DNA of 25,300 nucleotides, from contig CAJUQS010000082.1 in NCBI GenBank assembly GCA_910588365.1, forward strand, positions 1 through 25,300. Direction: 5' to 3'. Below the pieces are notes generated by a model. It had not been told where the DNA came from and did no database searches. It saw only the letters and a program-made list of their open reading frames with translations. The stretch is from an uncultured Oscillospiraceae bacterium (GTDB lineage Bacteria; Bacillota; Clostridia; Oscillospirales; Oscillospiraceae). Positions within the stretch are counted from its first letter, which is position 1. Each line of letters starts with the position of its first letter. The translations under genes and the position numbers were made by a program. Below are positions 14,537 to 21,259 of this stretch, one piece after another.

Positions 14537-15181
14537 CTAAATGCAGTACAGAGCGATGCAGGCGTACTGCAGGGCGCTCCCCGCCAGCACGAACAGGTGC
14601 CAGACAAAGTGCATATAGCGGCGCTGGGACTTGTAGAAGAGGATTCCCACCGTGTAGGCCACGCCGCCCGCCACCAGCAGTCCCAGCCCCAGGGGCGGCA
14701 GGGCCTGGACAATGGCCCGCAGCGCCGCCACGATCAGCCAGCCCATCAAGGCGTACAGCACCAGGCTCAGCCGGTCGAACCGCTTGAGGTCAATGGCGTT
14801 GAGGGTGATGCCGATAACGGCCAGGGTGGTATTGGTCAGAAACAGCATCCAGCCCGTCCTGCCCCCCACCACCAGCAGGGACATGGGGATATAGGTCCCC
14901 AGGATCAGGACGAAGATGGAGCAGTGGTCCATCACCCGCAGCGCCCGCTTCACCTCCGGGTGCCGGACCGCGTGGTAAACCGCCGAGGCCGTGTACAGCA
15001 GGATCAGGCTCAGGCCATAGGCCGTCAGGCTGAACACCGTCTTCCCGGATCCGCTCATCATTCCCCGGACAATCAGCGGCGCGGCCCCAACCGCCGCCAG
15101 CAGCGCCCCCACCCCGTGGGAGATGGTGTTGGCCAGCTCCTCCCCCATGGTCTGGGCCCTCTTTTTCTTCTCAGTTGACAT
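14537..15181 (-). CDS. Hemolysin III / PAQR family membrane protein
   Basis: A 214-residue protein with about seven membrane helices. Family motifs are visible: NTISHGVGA near the start, SAVYHAV, DHCSIFVLILGTYIP and, near the end, MHFVWHLFVLAGS. The His and Asp residues in these motifs match the metal site of the adiponectin-receptor (PAQR) superfamily, to which HlyIII, TrhA (YqfA) and YplQ belong. Relatives are implicated in membrane energetics and lipid homeostasis; the 'hemolysin' name is historical. The ATG at 15181 has AAGGAGG 6 nt upstream. It is divergent from the DUF1836 gene, and a strong promoter with an overlapping dyad precedes it, suggesting control by the divergent regulator. 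Confidence 0.92.
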   Translation of the reverse strand: MSTEKKKRAQTMGEELANTISHGVGALLAAVGAAPLIVRGMMSGSGKTVFSLTAYGLSLILLYTASAVYHAVRHPEVKRALRVMDHCSIFVLILGTYIPMSLLVVGGRTGWMLFLTNTTLAVIGITLNAIDLKRFDRLSLVLYALMGWLIVAALRAIVQALPPLGLGLLVAGGVAYTVGILFYKSQRRYMHFVWHLFVLAGSALQYACIALYCI

Positions 15182-15217
15182 AGCGTCCTCCTTCCACGAT
15201 TTCAAAAACCGTTATAT

Positions 15218-15234
15218 CTAATATTTAATATTAG
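15218..15234. promoter_or_regulatory. Perfect dyad at the hlyIII transcription start (candidate operator)
   Basis: CTAATATT-T-AATATTAG is a perfect 8-bp inverted repeat around one central base. It overlaps the -10 box by two bases and covers the predicted start point of the hlyIII promoter, where a bound repressor would block transcription. No second copy was seen at the DUF1836 promoter. Confidence 0.5.
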
Positions 15235-15261
15235 TATATATTGTTTTGATAGATATGTCAA
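15233..15261 (-). promoter_or_regulatory. Strong promoter for the hemolysin-III gene
   Basis: On the minus strand a perfect TTGACA (15256-15261) and TATACT (15233-15238, five of six) are separated by 17 nt, about 50 bp before the start codon. It is close to consensus, so repression would be needed to keep the gene low. Confidence 0.8.
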
Positions 15262-15295
15262 GTGCATCCTCCCAATTATTTTTTGATTTTTGATA

Positions 15296-15324
15296 TTGCA
15301 TTATTCGCCGAAATCAGCTATACT
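15296..15324 (+). promoter_or_regulatory. Promoter for the DUF1836 gene
   Basis: TTGCAT (15296-15301) and TATACT (15319-15324) are separated by 17 nt and lie about 40 bp before the start codon, divergent from the hlyIII promoter. The sequence ACTTGACAT occurs just downstream (15322-15330) and again inverted at 15255-15263 inside the hlyIII -35 region. Confidence 0.65.
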
Positions 15325-15363
15325 TGACATGATAAATTGAGAGGATGCCGAAGGAGGGCCGCT

Positions 15364-15942
15364 ATGCGCAACGATAACGAGGTGATTGCCCAGCGTCTGG
15401 CTCAGTGGATGGACTCGCTCTCCCAGTTTGATCTGCCGGACTGGGACAGTCTGCCTCAGCTGGATTTATATATGGATCAGGTGATTTTGCTGCTCAGGCG
15501 GTATCTGACGCCCCTGGATCCCGGCGGGGACGAGCGCTCCATCACCGCCAGCATCATCAACAACTACGTGCGCATGAAGGTGATTCCGCCGCCGCTCAAG
15601 AAGAAGTACTCCCGGGTCCATCTGGCCTATCTGGTGATCATCTGCACCCTTAAGCAGAGCCTGAGCATCTCCTGCATCCAGAGGCTGCTGCCGGAGGAGC
15701 ACAGCGAGGAGGCCGCCCGGCAGCTCTACACGGAGTTCGTGGGCCAGTACCGCCGCTCCACCGGCTTTCTCCGGGAGCTCCCCATGTCCAACGGCCTGCC
15801 GGTGGTGGGGGACGGCAAGCTCCTGACCGGGGGCGGCGGGAGTCTGGTCACCACCTCCGCCATTCTCTCCACCCTGGCCAAGGCCCTGACGGAGCACCTG
15901 CTGGGTGGGGACGAGCCCCCCTACGATGACGACGAGGACTGA
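15364..15942 (+). CDS. DUF1836 protein, putative transcriptional regulator
   Basis: A 192-residue soluble protein of the DUF1836 family. The central region has the family core: SITASIINNYVRMKVIPPP, KKKYSRVHLAYLVIICTLKQSLSI (residues about 58-105), which resembles a MerR-type helix-turn-helix in which one helix reads DNA. The tail is acidic (DDDED). The B. subtilis DUF1836 protein YkrK has been reported to repress htpX, so a regulatory role is likely. The ATG at 15364 has AAGGAGG 6 nt upstream; the upstream ATG at 15337 lacks a site. Its position, divergent from hlyIII with a dyad in the shared region, suggests it controls that gene; this is inference. Confidence 0.85.
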   Translation: MRNDNEVIAQRLAQWMDSLSQFDLPDWDSLPQLDLYMDQVILLLRRYLTPLDPGGDERSITASIINNYVRMKVIPPPLKKKYSRVHLAYLVIICTLKQSLSISCIQRLLPEEHSEEAARQLYTEFVGQYRRSTGFLRELPMSNGLPVVGDGKLLTGGGGSLVTTSAILSTLAKALTEHLLGGDEPPYDDDED

Positions 15943-15963
15943 ACAAGGATTGACACGCAGAAA

Positions 15964-15993
15964 CGGGGCCGCTCCCTTTTGGGAGCGGCCCCG
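15964..15993. terminator. Bidirectional terminator between the DUF1836 gene and ftsH
   Basis: A perfect 13-bp stem CGGGGCCGCTCCC (15964-15976) / GGGAGCGGCCCCG (15981-15993) with TTTT loop separates two convergent genes: it starts 22 bp after the DUF1836 stop and ends 38 bp after the ftsH stop. T-runs are short on both sides (TTT on the minus strand). Confidence 0.75.
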
Positions 15994-16031
15994 CCGTATT
16001 GCATCCTGTGAACTTGTCCGGCGCGGGAAAC

Positions 16032-17876
16032 CTACTCCGCCAGCGCCGCCTTGGGGAAGCCCATGACAGCGGTGAAATCCTCCCCGGACATGGTCTCATG
16101 CTCCAGCAGATAGGACGCCACGGCCTCCATCTGGCTCCGGTGGGCCTCCAGCACCTCCTGGCAGCGGCGGTAGGCCGCGTCAATGATGGCCTTGACCTCG
16201 CCGTCGATCTGGGCGGCCACCTCCTCGGAGTAGGTCTTGGCCTGGGCCATGGACCGGCCGATGAACACCTCGTCGTGGCCGGAGTCGAAGCTGACGGCCC
16301 CCAGGCGCTGGCTCATGCCGTAGGTGGTGACCATCTTCCGGGCCATGGCGGACGCCCGCTGGATGTCGTTGGACGCGCCGGTGGAGATGTCGTCCAAAAA
16401 GAGGCTCTCCGCCACCCGGCCGCCCAGCAGGGCCGCGATCTCCTCCTCCATGTACCGCTTGGAGTAGTACCCCCGGTCCTCCCCGGGCAGGGAGATGGTC
16501 ATGCCGCCGGCCTGTCCCCGGGGGACGATGGTGACCTGGTGGACCGGGTCCACGCTCTCCAGGCAGTGGTGCATGACGGCGTGGCCCGCCTCGTGGTAGG
16601 CGGTGAGCCGCCGCTCGTGCTCCGGCACCACCCGGCTCTTTTTCTCCGGCCCGGCGATGACCTTGATGACGGCCTCCTGGAGGGAGTCCATGGTGATAAA
16701 CTTCTCGTTCTTCCGGGCGGCCAGCAGGGCCCCCTCGTTGATGACGTTCTCCAGATCCGCGCCGGTGAAGCCGGAGGTGGACTGGGCCAGCACCTTCAGA
16801 TCCACGTCCTCGGCCAGGGGCTTGTTGCGCGCGTGGACCGCCAGGATCTCCGCCCGGCCCTTGCTGTCGGGCCTGCCCACGAACACCTGCCGGTCAAACC
16901 GGCCGGGCCGCAGCAGGGCGGGGTCCAGGATATCCGCCCGGTTGGTGGCCGCCAGGACCACCACGCCCTCGTTGCTGGAGAAGCCGTCCATCTCCACCAG
17001 CAGCTGGTTGAGGGTCTGCTCCCGCTCGTCGTGTCCGCCGCCCAGGCCCGCGCCCCTCTGGCGGCCCACGGCGTCGATCTCGTCGATGAACACAACCGAC
17101 GGGGCGGCCTTTTTCGCCTCGTCAAAGAGGTCCCGGACCCGGCTGGCGCCCACGCCCACGTAGAGCTCCACGAAGTCAGAGCCGGAGATGGAGAGGAACT
17201 GCACCCCCGCCTCCCCGGCCACGGCCTTGGCCAGCAGGGTCTTGCCGGTGCCCGGAGGGCCCACCAGCAGCACACCCTTGGGGATGCGGGCCCCCAGATC
17301 CAGGTACCGCTTGGGCTCCTGGAGGAAGGAGACAATCTCCCGCAGCTCCTCCTTCTCCTCGTCCGCCCCGGCCACGTCGGTGAAGCTGACCTTGTCCTTG
17401 CTGTCGGATCCGTAGCGGATGCGGGCCCGTCCGAAGCGCCGGCCCTGGTCCATGCCGCCGCCCCCGCCCTGGGCCCGGACCATCATAAACTGCCACACCA
17501 GGAAGATGGCGCCGATGACCGCCACATAGAGCAGGATCTCCATCCACCAGGGGGGCATATAGGTGGGGGCGTGGTCGTAGTCGGCCAGGATGCCCACACG
17601 TTTCTGCTCCTGAATGAGGGGCCCCAGCCGGGACCAGAACAGGTCCGTGCTGCCCAGCTCGTTGTGGACCGTGGTGCCGTCCTGCAGGTTCAGGTACAGG
17701 TCGTTTCCATCCCGGATGGAGAAGCTGGTCACCTTCCCCTTCTCAAACAGGGTCTCCACCTGGGCAAAGGAGACCGTGGAGGCTCCTGTGGACCCGTAGA
17801 GGAAGTAGTAGGCCGCCAGCAGCAGCACGATCAGCGCAAAATAGATGCCCATTCCGGGGCGTCTGACTTGTTTCAA
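16032..17876 (-). CDS. ftsH: ATP-dependent zinc metalloprotease FtsH
   Basis: A 614-residue membrane AAA+ protease. Two membrane helices (about 10-27 and 112-132) flank a short extracellular domain. The ATPase domain shows Walker A GPPGTGKT (206-213), Walker B VVFIDEID (261-268) and the second region of homology TNRADILDPALLRPGRFDR (321-339). The protease domain has HEAGH (H428, E429, H432) and the third zinc ligand in TGASND (D504). It degrades misfolded membrane proteins and short-lived regulators. The start is TTG at 17876, with AGGAG 8 nt upstream; the first ATG is nine codons in and has no site. It follows hpt by 44 bp, including a hairpin just before the ribosome binding site. Confidence 0.97.
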   Translation of the reverse strand: MKQVRRPGMGIYFALIVLLLAAYYFLYGSTGASTVSFAQVETLFEKGKVTSFSIRDGNDLYLNLQDGTTVHNELGSTDLFWSRLGPLIQEQKRVGILADYDHAPTYMPPWWMEILLYVAVIGAIFLVWQFMMVRAQGGGGGMDQGRRFGRARIRYGSDSKDKVSFTDVAGADEEKEELREIVSFLQEPKRYLDLGARIPKGVLLVGPPGTGKTLLAKAVAGEAGVQFLSISGSDFVELYVGVGASRVRDLFDEAKKAAPSVVFIDEIDAVGRQRGAGLGGGHDEREQTLNQLLVEMDGFSSNEGVVVLAATNRADILDPALLRPGRFDRQVFVGRPDSKGRAEILAVHARNKPLAEDVDLKVLAQSTSGFTGADLENVINEGALLAARKNEKFITMDSLQEAVIKVIAGPEKKSRVVPEHERRLTAYHEAGHAVMHHCLESVDPVHQVTIVPRGQAGGMTISLPGEDRGYYSKRYMEEEIAALLGGRVAESLFLDDISTGASNDIQRASAMARKMVTTYGMSQRLGAVSFDSGHDEVFIGRSMAQAKTYSEEVAAQIDGEVKAIIDAAYRRCQEVLEAHRSQMEAVASYLLEHETMSGEDFTAVMGFPKAALAE

Positions 17877-17894
17877 ACAGGTTCACTCCTTTTT

Positions 17895-17918
17895 ACGGGC
17901 GGCGAGCGCGCCGCCCGT
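17895..17918 (-). promoter_or_regulatory. Hairpin between hpt and ftsH
   Basis: A perfect 10-bp GC-rich stem ACGGGCGGCG (17895-17904) / CGCCGCCCGT (17909-17918) with AGCG loop fills the gap between the hpt stop and the ftsH ribosome binding site. On the minus strand it is followed by AAAAAGGAG rather than T, so it is not a terminator. It could stabilise one mRNA segment or set relative expression. Confidence 0.55.
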
Positions 17919-17920
17919 CC

Positions 17921-18472
17921 TTATTCTCCCTGGTAGACCTCCGGCTTCAGCACCCCGATGTAGGGCAGGTTCCGGTATTTCTGGCAGTAGTCCAGGCCGT
18001 AGCCCACCACAAACTCGTCGGGCACCGTGAAGCCGGTGTAGTCGGCGGTGATGGCCTTGGTCCGGCGGCTGGGCTTGTCCAGCAGGGTGCAGATGGACAC
18101 GGAGGCCGCGCCCTTGGTGATGAAGTACTGCTTGAGGAAGTGGAGGGTGTTGCCGGAGTCCAGAATGTCCTCAATGACCACCAGATTCCGCCCGGTGATG
18201 TCCTGCTGGATGTCGTGGGTGATCTTCACCGCGCCGGAGGTGCTGGTGGCGTTGCCGTAGGAGGACACCGCGATGAACTCCACGTCAGAGCGCACCTGGC
18301 AGGCCCGGACAATGTCCGCCATGAAGATGAACGCCCCCCGCAGCACGCTGACAAACAGCGGCTCCTTGTCCTTCAGGTCCTCGTACATCTCCATGCCCAT
18401 GGCCTCAATCCGGGCGGCGATCTGCTTCTCGGTGTACAGTACCTTCAGTATGTCCTGATCCATCATGCCCAT
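17921..18472 (-). CDS. hpt: Hypoxanthine phosphoribosyltransferase
   Basis: A 183-residue purine salvage enzyme. The PRPP-binding loop VVIEDILDSGNTL (98-110) is intact, LRGAFIFMADIVR (44-56) matches the loop I region and the purine-binding segment FVVGYGLDYCQKYRNLPYIG (134-153) is typical of bacterial HPRT. It makes IMP or GMP from hypoxanthine or guanine and PRPP. The ATG at 18472 was chosen because AAGGAG lies 8 nt upstream; an in-frame ATG at 18505 has none. It is followed by ftsH, as in Bacillus (tilS-hpt-ftsH), but here it is separated from tilS by two other genes and repeat DNA. Confidence 0.95.
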   Translation of the reverse strand: MGMMDQDILKVLYTEKQIAARIEAMGMEMYEDLKDKEPLFVSVLRGAFIFMADIVRACQVRSDVEFIAVSSYGNATSTSGAVKITHDIQQDITGRNLVVIEDILDSGNTLHFLKQYFITKGAASVSICTLLDKPSRRTKAITADYTGFTVPDEFVVGYGLDYCQKYRNLPYIGVLKPEVYQGE

Positions 18473-18508
18473 GTCGATCTCTCCTTCTCTCTTTTGATTC
18501 CTCAAGTA

Positions 18509-18548
18509 TACATACTTTTCTTTGAAAAGAAAAGTATCAAAAGAAACT
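18509..18548 (+). repeat. Composite palindromic repeat (A type), upstream of hpt
   Basis: ATACTTTTCTTT / AAAGAAAAGTAT form a perfect 12-bp hairpin around GA, followed by CAAAAGAAACTTT. It is identical over about 38 bp to the copy at 22109-22146. It sits about 40 bp upstream of the hpt start, oriented against it. Confidence 0.75.
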
Positions 18549-18750
18549 TTATTTAGCGGATGTGTACTTTGTGGGGGCTACGCGCCCTAAGAACCTGCCG
18601 TTTTACGGGGAATTCGCCCTACCGGCAGTCTTTGCATATCCCCCGTTAGGACCCGTGGGCAGACGCAGAAGGGCGGCAGGCGAAGGGTAAGCACCGCCGG
18701 CAGAATCAAACCAGTTCGGCCGGAGCGCAAGCAAAACAACAAATGCAGGA

Positions 18751-18817
18751 TTCTCAAGGACGGAGTCCTTGAGCGTGTTTTTGGTTACTTTTTGCACGAG
18801 CAAAAAGTAACATCCTG
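18751..18817 (-). repeat. Composite palindromic repeat (B type), next to the DUF1648-like gene
   Basis: On the plus strand, hairpin 2 CTCAAGGAC / GTCCTTGAG (about 18757-18777) is followed by CGTGTTTTTGG and then hairpin 1 GTTACTTTTTGC / GCAAAAAGTAAC with ACGA loop (18783-18810). The hairpin followed by five T looks like an intrinsic terminator for plus-strand transcription. Hairpin 1 ends 16 bp from the stop of the neighbouring minus-strand gene. Confidence 0.7.
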
Positions 18818-18825
18818 GTATGAAA

Positions 18826-19284
18826 CTATCGTTTCGCCAGGGCGAAGCGGAGGGATGAAACGATAAATCCCGCGCAGGGCAGGGCCGCCGCGCCCACAAA
18901 CGCCTTGGTAAACCCCTCCGAAAGGGGCTGCGCCTGGGCCATGCGGAACGTCACATAGGCAAAGCCCGCCAGCACCACCAGCTTTACCGCCGCCAGCCAG
19001 GCCATCGCCGCCCAGGGCAGTTCCATCTTCCGCACGGATGGCAGGCACACCGCCGTGCAGACAGTGAGCAGCAAATACATGAAAACGGTGAAAAACAGCA
19101 TCAGAAGCAGCTCCCACTTACCCGTCCACCGGTCGATCACACCTTCGCCATTGTAGTGGCCGGGAATCTGCTCCGGGATACTGCCCCATCCGGCGAGCAG
19201 CGCCAGAAACATCCCCGCCAGCAGGACGAGGCACAGGAGCTCCAGGATCCGCTGGGACCTGGATAGGCTTTTCCATGTTTTCAT
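18826..19284 (-). CDS. DUF1648-like integral membrane protein
   Basis: A 152-residue protein with four hydrophobic segments (about 14-32, 58-80, 90-112 and 125-147). The segment between the first two, SIPEQIPGHYNGEGVIDRWTGK, matches the core of DUF1648 (pattern 'P..iP.H.n..G..d.w..K'), found in small membrane proteins of Gram-positives, some linked to SdpI-type immunity. The ATG at 19284 has AAGGAGG 8 nt upstream. It lies 35 bp after the exported protein gene at 19320 and both start with a similar KTWK N-terminus; the two are probably co-transcribed. Exact function unknown. Confidence 0.8.
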   Translation of the reverse strand: MKTWKSLSRSQRILELLCLVLLAGMFLALLAGWGSIPEQIPGHYNGEGVIDRWTGKWELLLMLFFTVFMYLLLTVCTAVCLPSVRKMELPWAAMAWLAAVKLVVLAGFAYVTFRMAQAQPLSEGFTKAFVGAAALPCAGFIVSSLRFALAKR

Positions 19285-19319
19285 GGCAGTTCCTCCTTTT
19301 TACTCATACGAAAAATGTA

Positions 19320-19820
19320 TCACATATTATAGCAGGGCACGATCTCCCCGTTCTCATTATAGAACTCCACGGCCTCCTCCCGAACCAGGATGAAGGGCGC
19401 TCCCGGCTCAATGGGAATGGTCTCTCCGCCGCCGGTGACGGCCCGGCAGATCCCGGCGGTATTCATGGAGAGATACACCCGCTCCCCGTCCTCCTCATAG
19501 ACCGCCGCCGTATCGGCAATGGTGCCCAGCCTCCCCCCGGCCCGGAAGAAATATCCGAAGGAGAAGCCGCTATTTCTCGCGTACACGGAGAAGGCGAAGT
19601 CGTCCGTTCCGCCGTCCCGGGGATAAAAGAGCAGTCCCGCCGTCTCCTCCCCGGCGTCCGAGGCGCAGGCCCAGCCCTCCGGTACCTGCTGGCTCTGCCG
19701 GGCGTCCGCCTCCATCTTCTCCAGGCTCACGCCAAAGGGGTCCTGGCTCCAGATCCACAAAAAGCCCAGCAGAGCCAGAACGGCCCCGCAGAGCAGGACC
19801 TTCTTCCATGTCTTTACCAC
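19320..19820 (-). CDS. Exported or membrane-anchored protein, function unknown
   Basis: A 166-residue protein with one N-terminal hydrophobic segment (about 8-24, VLLCGAVLALLGFLWIW) that is a signal anchor or signal peptide, and a soluble domain facing outward. I do not recognise the domain; it is mostly beta-rich by appearance and contains three cysteines (WACAS, GICRA and a C-terminal PCYN). The start is GTG at 19820 with GGGAGG 4-5 nt upstream; no ATG is available. It lies between tilS and the DUF1648-like gene, inside the otherwise conserved tilS-hpt-ftsH cluster, and an A-type repeat separates it from tilS. Confidence 0.7.
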   Translation of the reverse strand: MVKTWKKVLLCGAVLALLGFLWIWSQDPFGVSLEKMEADARQSQQVPEGWACASDAGEETAGLLFYPRDGGTDDFAFSVYARNSGFSFGYFFRAGGRLGTIADTAAVYEEDGERVYLSMNTAGICRAVTGGGETIPIEPGAPFILVREEAVEFYNENGEIVPCYNM

Positions 19821-19857
19821 AGTCCCTCCCCTTTCCCGTCATAAGCAAAACGCAGTT

Positions 19858-19909
19858 TTGCGCAAAAGTTCTTTTTGGATACTTTTTCTTTCAAGAAAAC
19901 GTATCACAT
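19858..19909 (-). repeat. Composite palindromic repeat (A type) at the tilS 3' end
   Basis: On the minus strand ATACGTTTTCTT, GAAAGAAAAAGTAT and CCAAAAAGAACTTTTGCGC repeat the A-type plan: imperfect hairpin then CAAAAAGAACTTT. It overlaps the last codons of tilS (stop at 19904) and lies 40-85 bp before the next gene, in the same orientation as both. Confidence 0.65.
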
Positions 19910-21208
19910 CAGCAGTTCAATGACTAAGCAGCCCTCCCCGGGCCGTGGCCTGTGCTCCCAGTCCGTGGCCACGCCGAACACCGCCGCAGGCACGCCGTTC
20001 AGATGCAGCGCCGGGTGCTCCTCCCGGCACTCCACCGGGATGCCCCGGTCGGCAAAGAGGCGCTTGATGGTCCTGCTGCCGTTCTCCACCGCCAGACGGC
20101 CCCTGCCGTCCCAAGCGGCGATGGTCAGCGTCCCGGGACAAGCTTTCAGCACCACGGTCCGGTCGTTCTCCGCCGCCGGCCCCCCCGGCCGGACCACAAC
20201 CCGCCAGGGCCCCCAGTCCTGCGCCCCCATCTGGAGCACCAGAGGCGGCGGGAGGACCGTCCGCTTTCGCAGAATCAGCCGGTGGGGCTGCCGCACGGCG
20301 CACAGCCCGCCGGGCAGGTCCAGGTATCCGCCGCTGCTCAGCGCCAGCACCGCCTCCACCTGGCTCCGGGAGAGCTCCACGCCCAGGCGCCGGCCCATGG
20401 TCCGCACCAGACGCCGGCCCATGGCCGGGTCCTGGCGGCCCAGCAGGGGCGCGGGCAGAACCTGCTCCCCGCCGCCGCTCTCCGGCAGCAGCGCCTCCGC
20501 CTCCCGCCGGAGGTGGCAGTCCTCCTCCCGCAGCAGCGCCGCCGTTCCGGCGATCCGCCCCCCGCAGCCAGGGGAGATCTCCTCCAGCAGGGGCAGGACC
20601 TCCAGGCGCAGGCGGTTCCGGGTGAAGGCCGTGTCCCGGTTGGTCTCATCTTCTACAAAGGGAATAGAATTCATCTGAATATACGAATTGATATCTTCCC
20701 GCCCCATCTCCAGCAGCGGCCGCACAATCCGGCCCCTGACCGGGGGGATGCCCCCCAGGCCCTGAAGCCCGCTTCCCCGCAGCAGGTGGAGCAGCACGGT
20801 CTCCGCGTTGTCCTCCCGGTGGTGGGCGGTGGCGATGCGCTCCGCCCCCAGGCGGTCCGCCGTACTCTCCAGGAACTGGTAGCGGAGCGTCCGGGCGGCG
20901 TCCTCCAGGGAAGTTCCCGCCTGCCGGGCGAAGGCCCGCGCATCCCCGATGCCGCAGACCAGGGGGACGTCCCGCGCCCGGCACCAGTCCCGGACAAAGG
21001 CCTCGTCCCGGTCCGCCGTGGGGCGGAGGCGGTGGTTGAAGTGGGCCGCCGCCACCCGGAAGCCCCCCTTCTCCGCCATGTCCAGCAGCAGATGAAGCAG
21101 GGCCATGGAGTCCCGACCGCCGGAGACGGCGCAGAGCACCAGCGTTCCCGCCGGCAGCATATTCCATTTTTTGTAGAAAGACACCGCCCGCTCCATATCA
21201 AGCACCAT
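19904..21208 (-). CDS. tilS: tRNA(Ile)-lysidine synthase TilS
   Basis: A 434-residue enzyme that converts C34 of tRNA-Ile(CAU) to lysidine so that it reads AUA; it is essential in nearly all bacteria. The N-terminal PP-loop ATPase domain carries SGGRDS (29-34), then FNHRLRP, ATAHHREDNAET and LLRGSGLQGLGG, all TilS hallmarks. The C-terminal tRNA-binding domains follow, ending with the TilS_C-like region (TIKRLFADRGIPVECRE). The ATG at 21208 directly follows the tail of an A-type repeat (AAGAAGAACTTTA); an ATG four codons later has no better site. Downstream in the same direction are two membrane protein genes and then hpt and ftsH. Confidence 0.95.
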   Translation of the reverse strand: MVLDMERAVSFYKKWNMLPAGTLVLCAVSGGRDSMALLHLLLDMAEKGGFRVAAAHFNHRLRPTADRDEAFVRDWCRARDVPLVCGIGDARAFARQAGTSLEDAARTLRYQFLESTADRLGAERIATAHHREDNAETVLLHLLRGSGLQGLGGIPPVRGRIVRPLLEMGREDINSYIQMNSIPFVEDETNRDTAFTRNRLRLEVLPLLEEISPGCGGRIAGTAALLREEDCHLRREAEALLPESGGGEQVLPAPLLGRQDPAMGRRLVRTMGRRLGVELSRSQVEAVLALSSGGYLDLPGGLCAVRQPHRLILRKRTVLPPPLVLQMGAQDWGPWRVVVRPGGPAAENDRTVVLKACPGTLTIAAWDGRGRLAVENGSRTIKRLFADRGIPVECREEHPALHLNGVPAAVFGVATDWEHRPRPGEGCLVIELLM

Positions 21209-21211
21209 TAA

Positions 21212-21249
21212 AGTTCTTCTTTGATTCTTTTTTCTTGAAAGAAAAAAGA
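21212..21249 (-). repeat. Composite palindromic repeat (A type) abutting the tilS start
   Basis: On the minus strand ATTCTTTTTTCTT / AAGAAAAAAGAAT form a 13-bp hairpin around TC, followed by CAAAGAAGAACTTT and, after A, the tilS ATG. The element fills the whole 51-bp gap between punA and tilS, so its A/G-rich tail is the only possible ribosome binding site for tilS. Confidence 0.7.
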
Positions 21250-21259
21250 ATGATTACCC

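Larger units (their letters stand above)
18473..18825. other. Repeat-rich intergenic region without a gene
   Basis: These 353 bp between hpt and the DUF1648-like gene contain an A-type repeat (18509-18548), a B-type repeat (18751-18817) and between them GC-rich DNA with partial inverted repeats such as CTGCCG (18595-18600) / CGGCAG (18623-18628). The segment near 18700-18712 shares GATTCTGCCGGC (inverted) with the repeat at 1576-1588. The only longer reading frame here reads through the palindromes and is not credible. The hpt promoter must lie at the left end, where TATACT occurs at 18503-18508 region on the minus strand, but no good -35 is seen. Confidence 0.55.

Noticed and set aside
18603..18899. 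98-codon minus-strand frame next to the DUF1648-like gene
   Set aside because: It reads through the B-type palindromic repeat; the same QKVTK-type translation appears at the right-edge repeat, showing it is a repeat artefact.
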